From: Bacillota bacterium
GTDB lineage: Bacteria > Bacillota_I > Bacilli_A > Erysipelotrichales > Erysipelotrichaceae
DNA: 6,186 nucleotides
Direction of reading: 5' to 3'
NCBI GenBank assembly: GCA_023426935.1
Contig: JAEZBR010000028.1
Span: forward strand, 1 to 6,186
Shown here: piece by piece, positions 6,146 to 6,186 of the stretch
Position numbering within the stretch: position 1 is the first letter of the stretch
Layout of the letters: every line of letters starts with the position of its first letter
The notes under the pieces: generated by a model
Database searches by the model: none
The model's input: the letters and a program-made list of their open reading frames with translations, nothing else
What the model was told of the DNA's origin: nothing
Position numbers and translations under genes: made by a program

Positions 6146-6166
6146 AAGGCACAGAAAGTGTGTCTT
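6146..6166 (+). other. Hairpin just upstream of the 16S 5' end
   Basis: AAGGCACA (6146-6153) pairs with TGTGTCTT (6159-6166), eight pairs including one G·U, around a five-base GAAAG loop. It ends about 11 bases before the likely mature 16S 5' end. It may be a processing or folding element of the pre-rRNA; a role is inferred from position only. Confidence 0.55.
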
Positions 6167-6177
6167 GAGCTAATTAT

Positions 6178-6186
6178 CAGATGGAG
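6178..6186 (+). rRNA. 16S ribosomal RNA, first bases (continues beyond window)
   Basis: The window ends in ATGGAG. Many Bacillota 16S genes begin ATGGAGAGTTTGATC, so the last two bases would be E. coli positions 8-9, placing position 1 near 6178. The rRNA promoter, boxA leader and distance support this, but only about nine bases are present. The mature 5' end may differ by a few bases. Confidence 0.6.

Larger units (their letters stand above)
6044..6177 (+). ncRNA. rRNA operon leader (pre-16S 5' region)
   Basis: About 134 bases lie between the predicted start site and the probable 16S 5' end. They hold a +1-proximal hairpin, boxA, an A/T-rich unstructured middle part (about 6079-6145) and a second hairpin (6146-6166). 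No open reading frame with a ribosome binding site is evident. The leader would be removed by nuclease processing of the pre-rRNA; the matching 3' processing strand lies outside the window. Confidence 0.75.

Overview
The window looks like a stretch of core chromosome from a low-GC Gram-positive bacterium (Bacillota). Supporting this are the strong AGGAGG and GGAGG ribosome binding sites, a T-box leader upstream of an aminoacyl-tRNA synthetase gene, a Bacillus-type boxA in an rRNA leader, and the gene order tig – lon – engB. Tryptophan is encoded by TGG and TGA is used as a stop, so the genetic code is not the Mycoplasma one. A lineage near the Erysipelotrichia/Mollicutes side of Bacillota is possible, but this is a guess from overall appearance. 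All genes are on the + strand. I see no insertion sequence, phage gene, CRISPR array or other accessory element.

Layout. Positions 1-107 are the last 34 codons of a gene that reads as trigger factor (tig). An intrinsic terminator (94-117) overlaps its stop codon. lon (141-2480) encodes a full-length ATP-dependent Lon protease. engB (2480-3064) overlaps the lon stop codon by one base; its start codon lies in a predicted hairpin, which suggests translational coupling. A promoter whose -35 hexamer contains the engB stop codon (3061-3089) drives a complete T-box riboswitch (about 3095-3309). The T-box controls valS (3324-5930), which encodes full-length valyl-tRNA synthetase. The last 256 bases hold an rRNA operon control region: a 13-bp inverted repeat, A-tracts phased exactly 10 bp apart, a TTGACA/TATATT promoter with extended -10, a leader with a +1-proximal hairpin and boxA, a second hairpin, and probably the first nine bases of 16S rRNA at the window edge.

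How the parts fit. Everything here serves protein synthesis and quality control: a ribosome-bound chaperone (tig), a protease for misfolded proteins (lon), a 50S-assembly GTPase (engB), a tRNA synthetase (valS) and the rRNA operon. The tig-lon-engB grouping resembles the tig-clpX-lon-ysxC cluster of Bacillus, without clpX between tig and lon. valS is tuned to uncharged tRNA-Val: specifier GUA and T-box UGGU are both consistent with tRNA-Val.

Nothing here amounts to a new biological system. The parts most worth a second look are the architecture of the valS T-box, the start-codon hairpin at the lon/engB junction, and the dyad plus phased A-tracts at the rRNA promoter.
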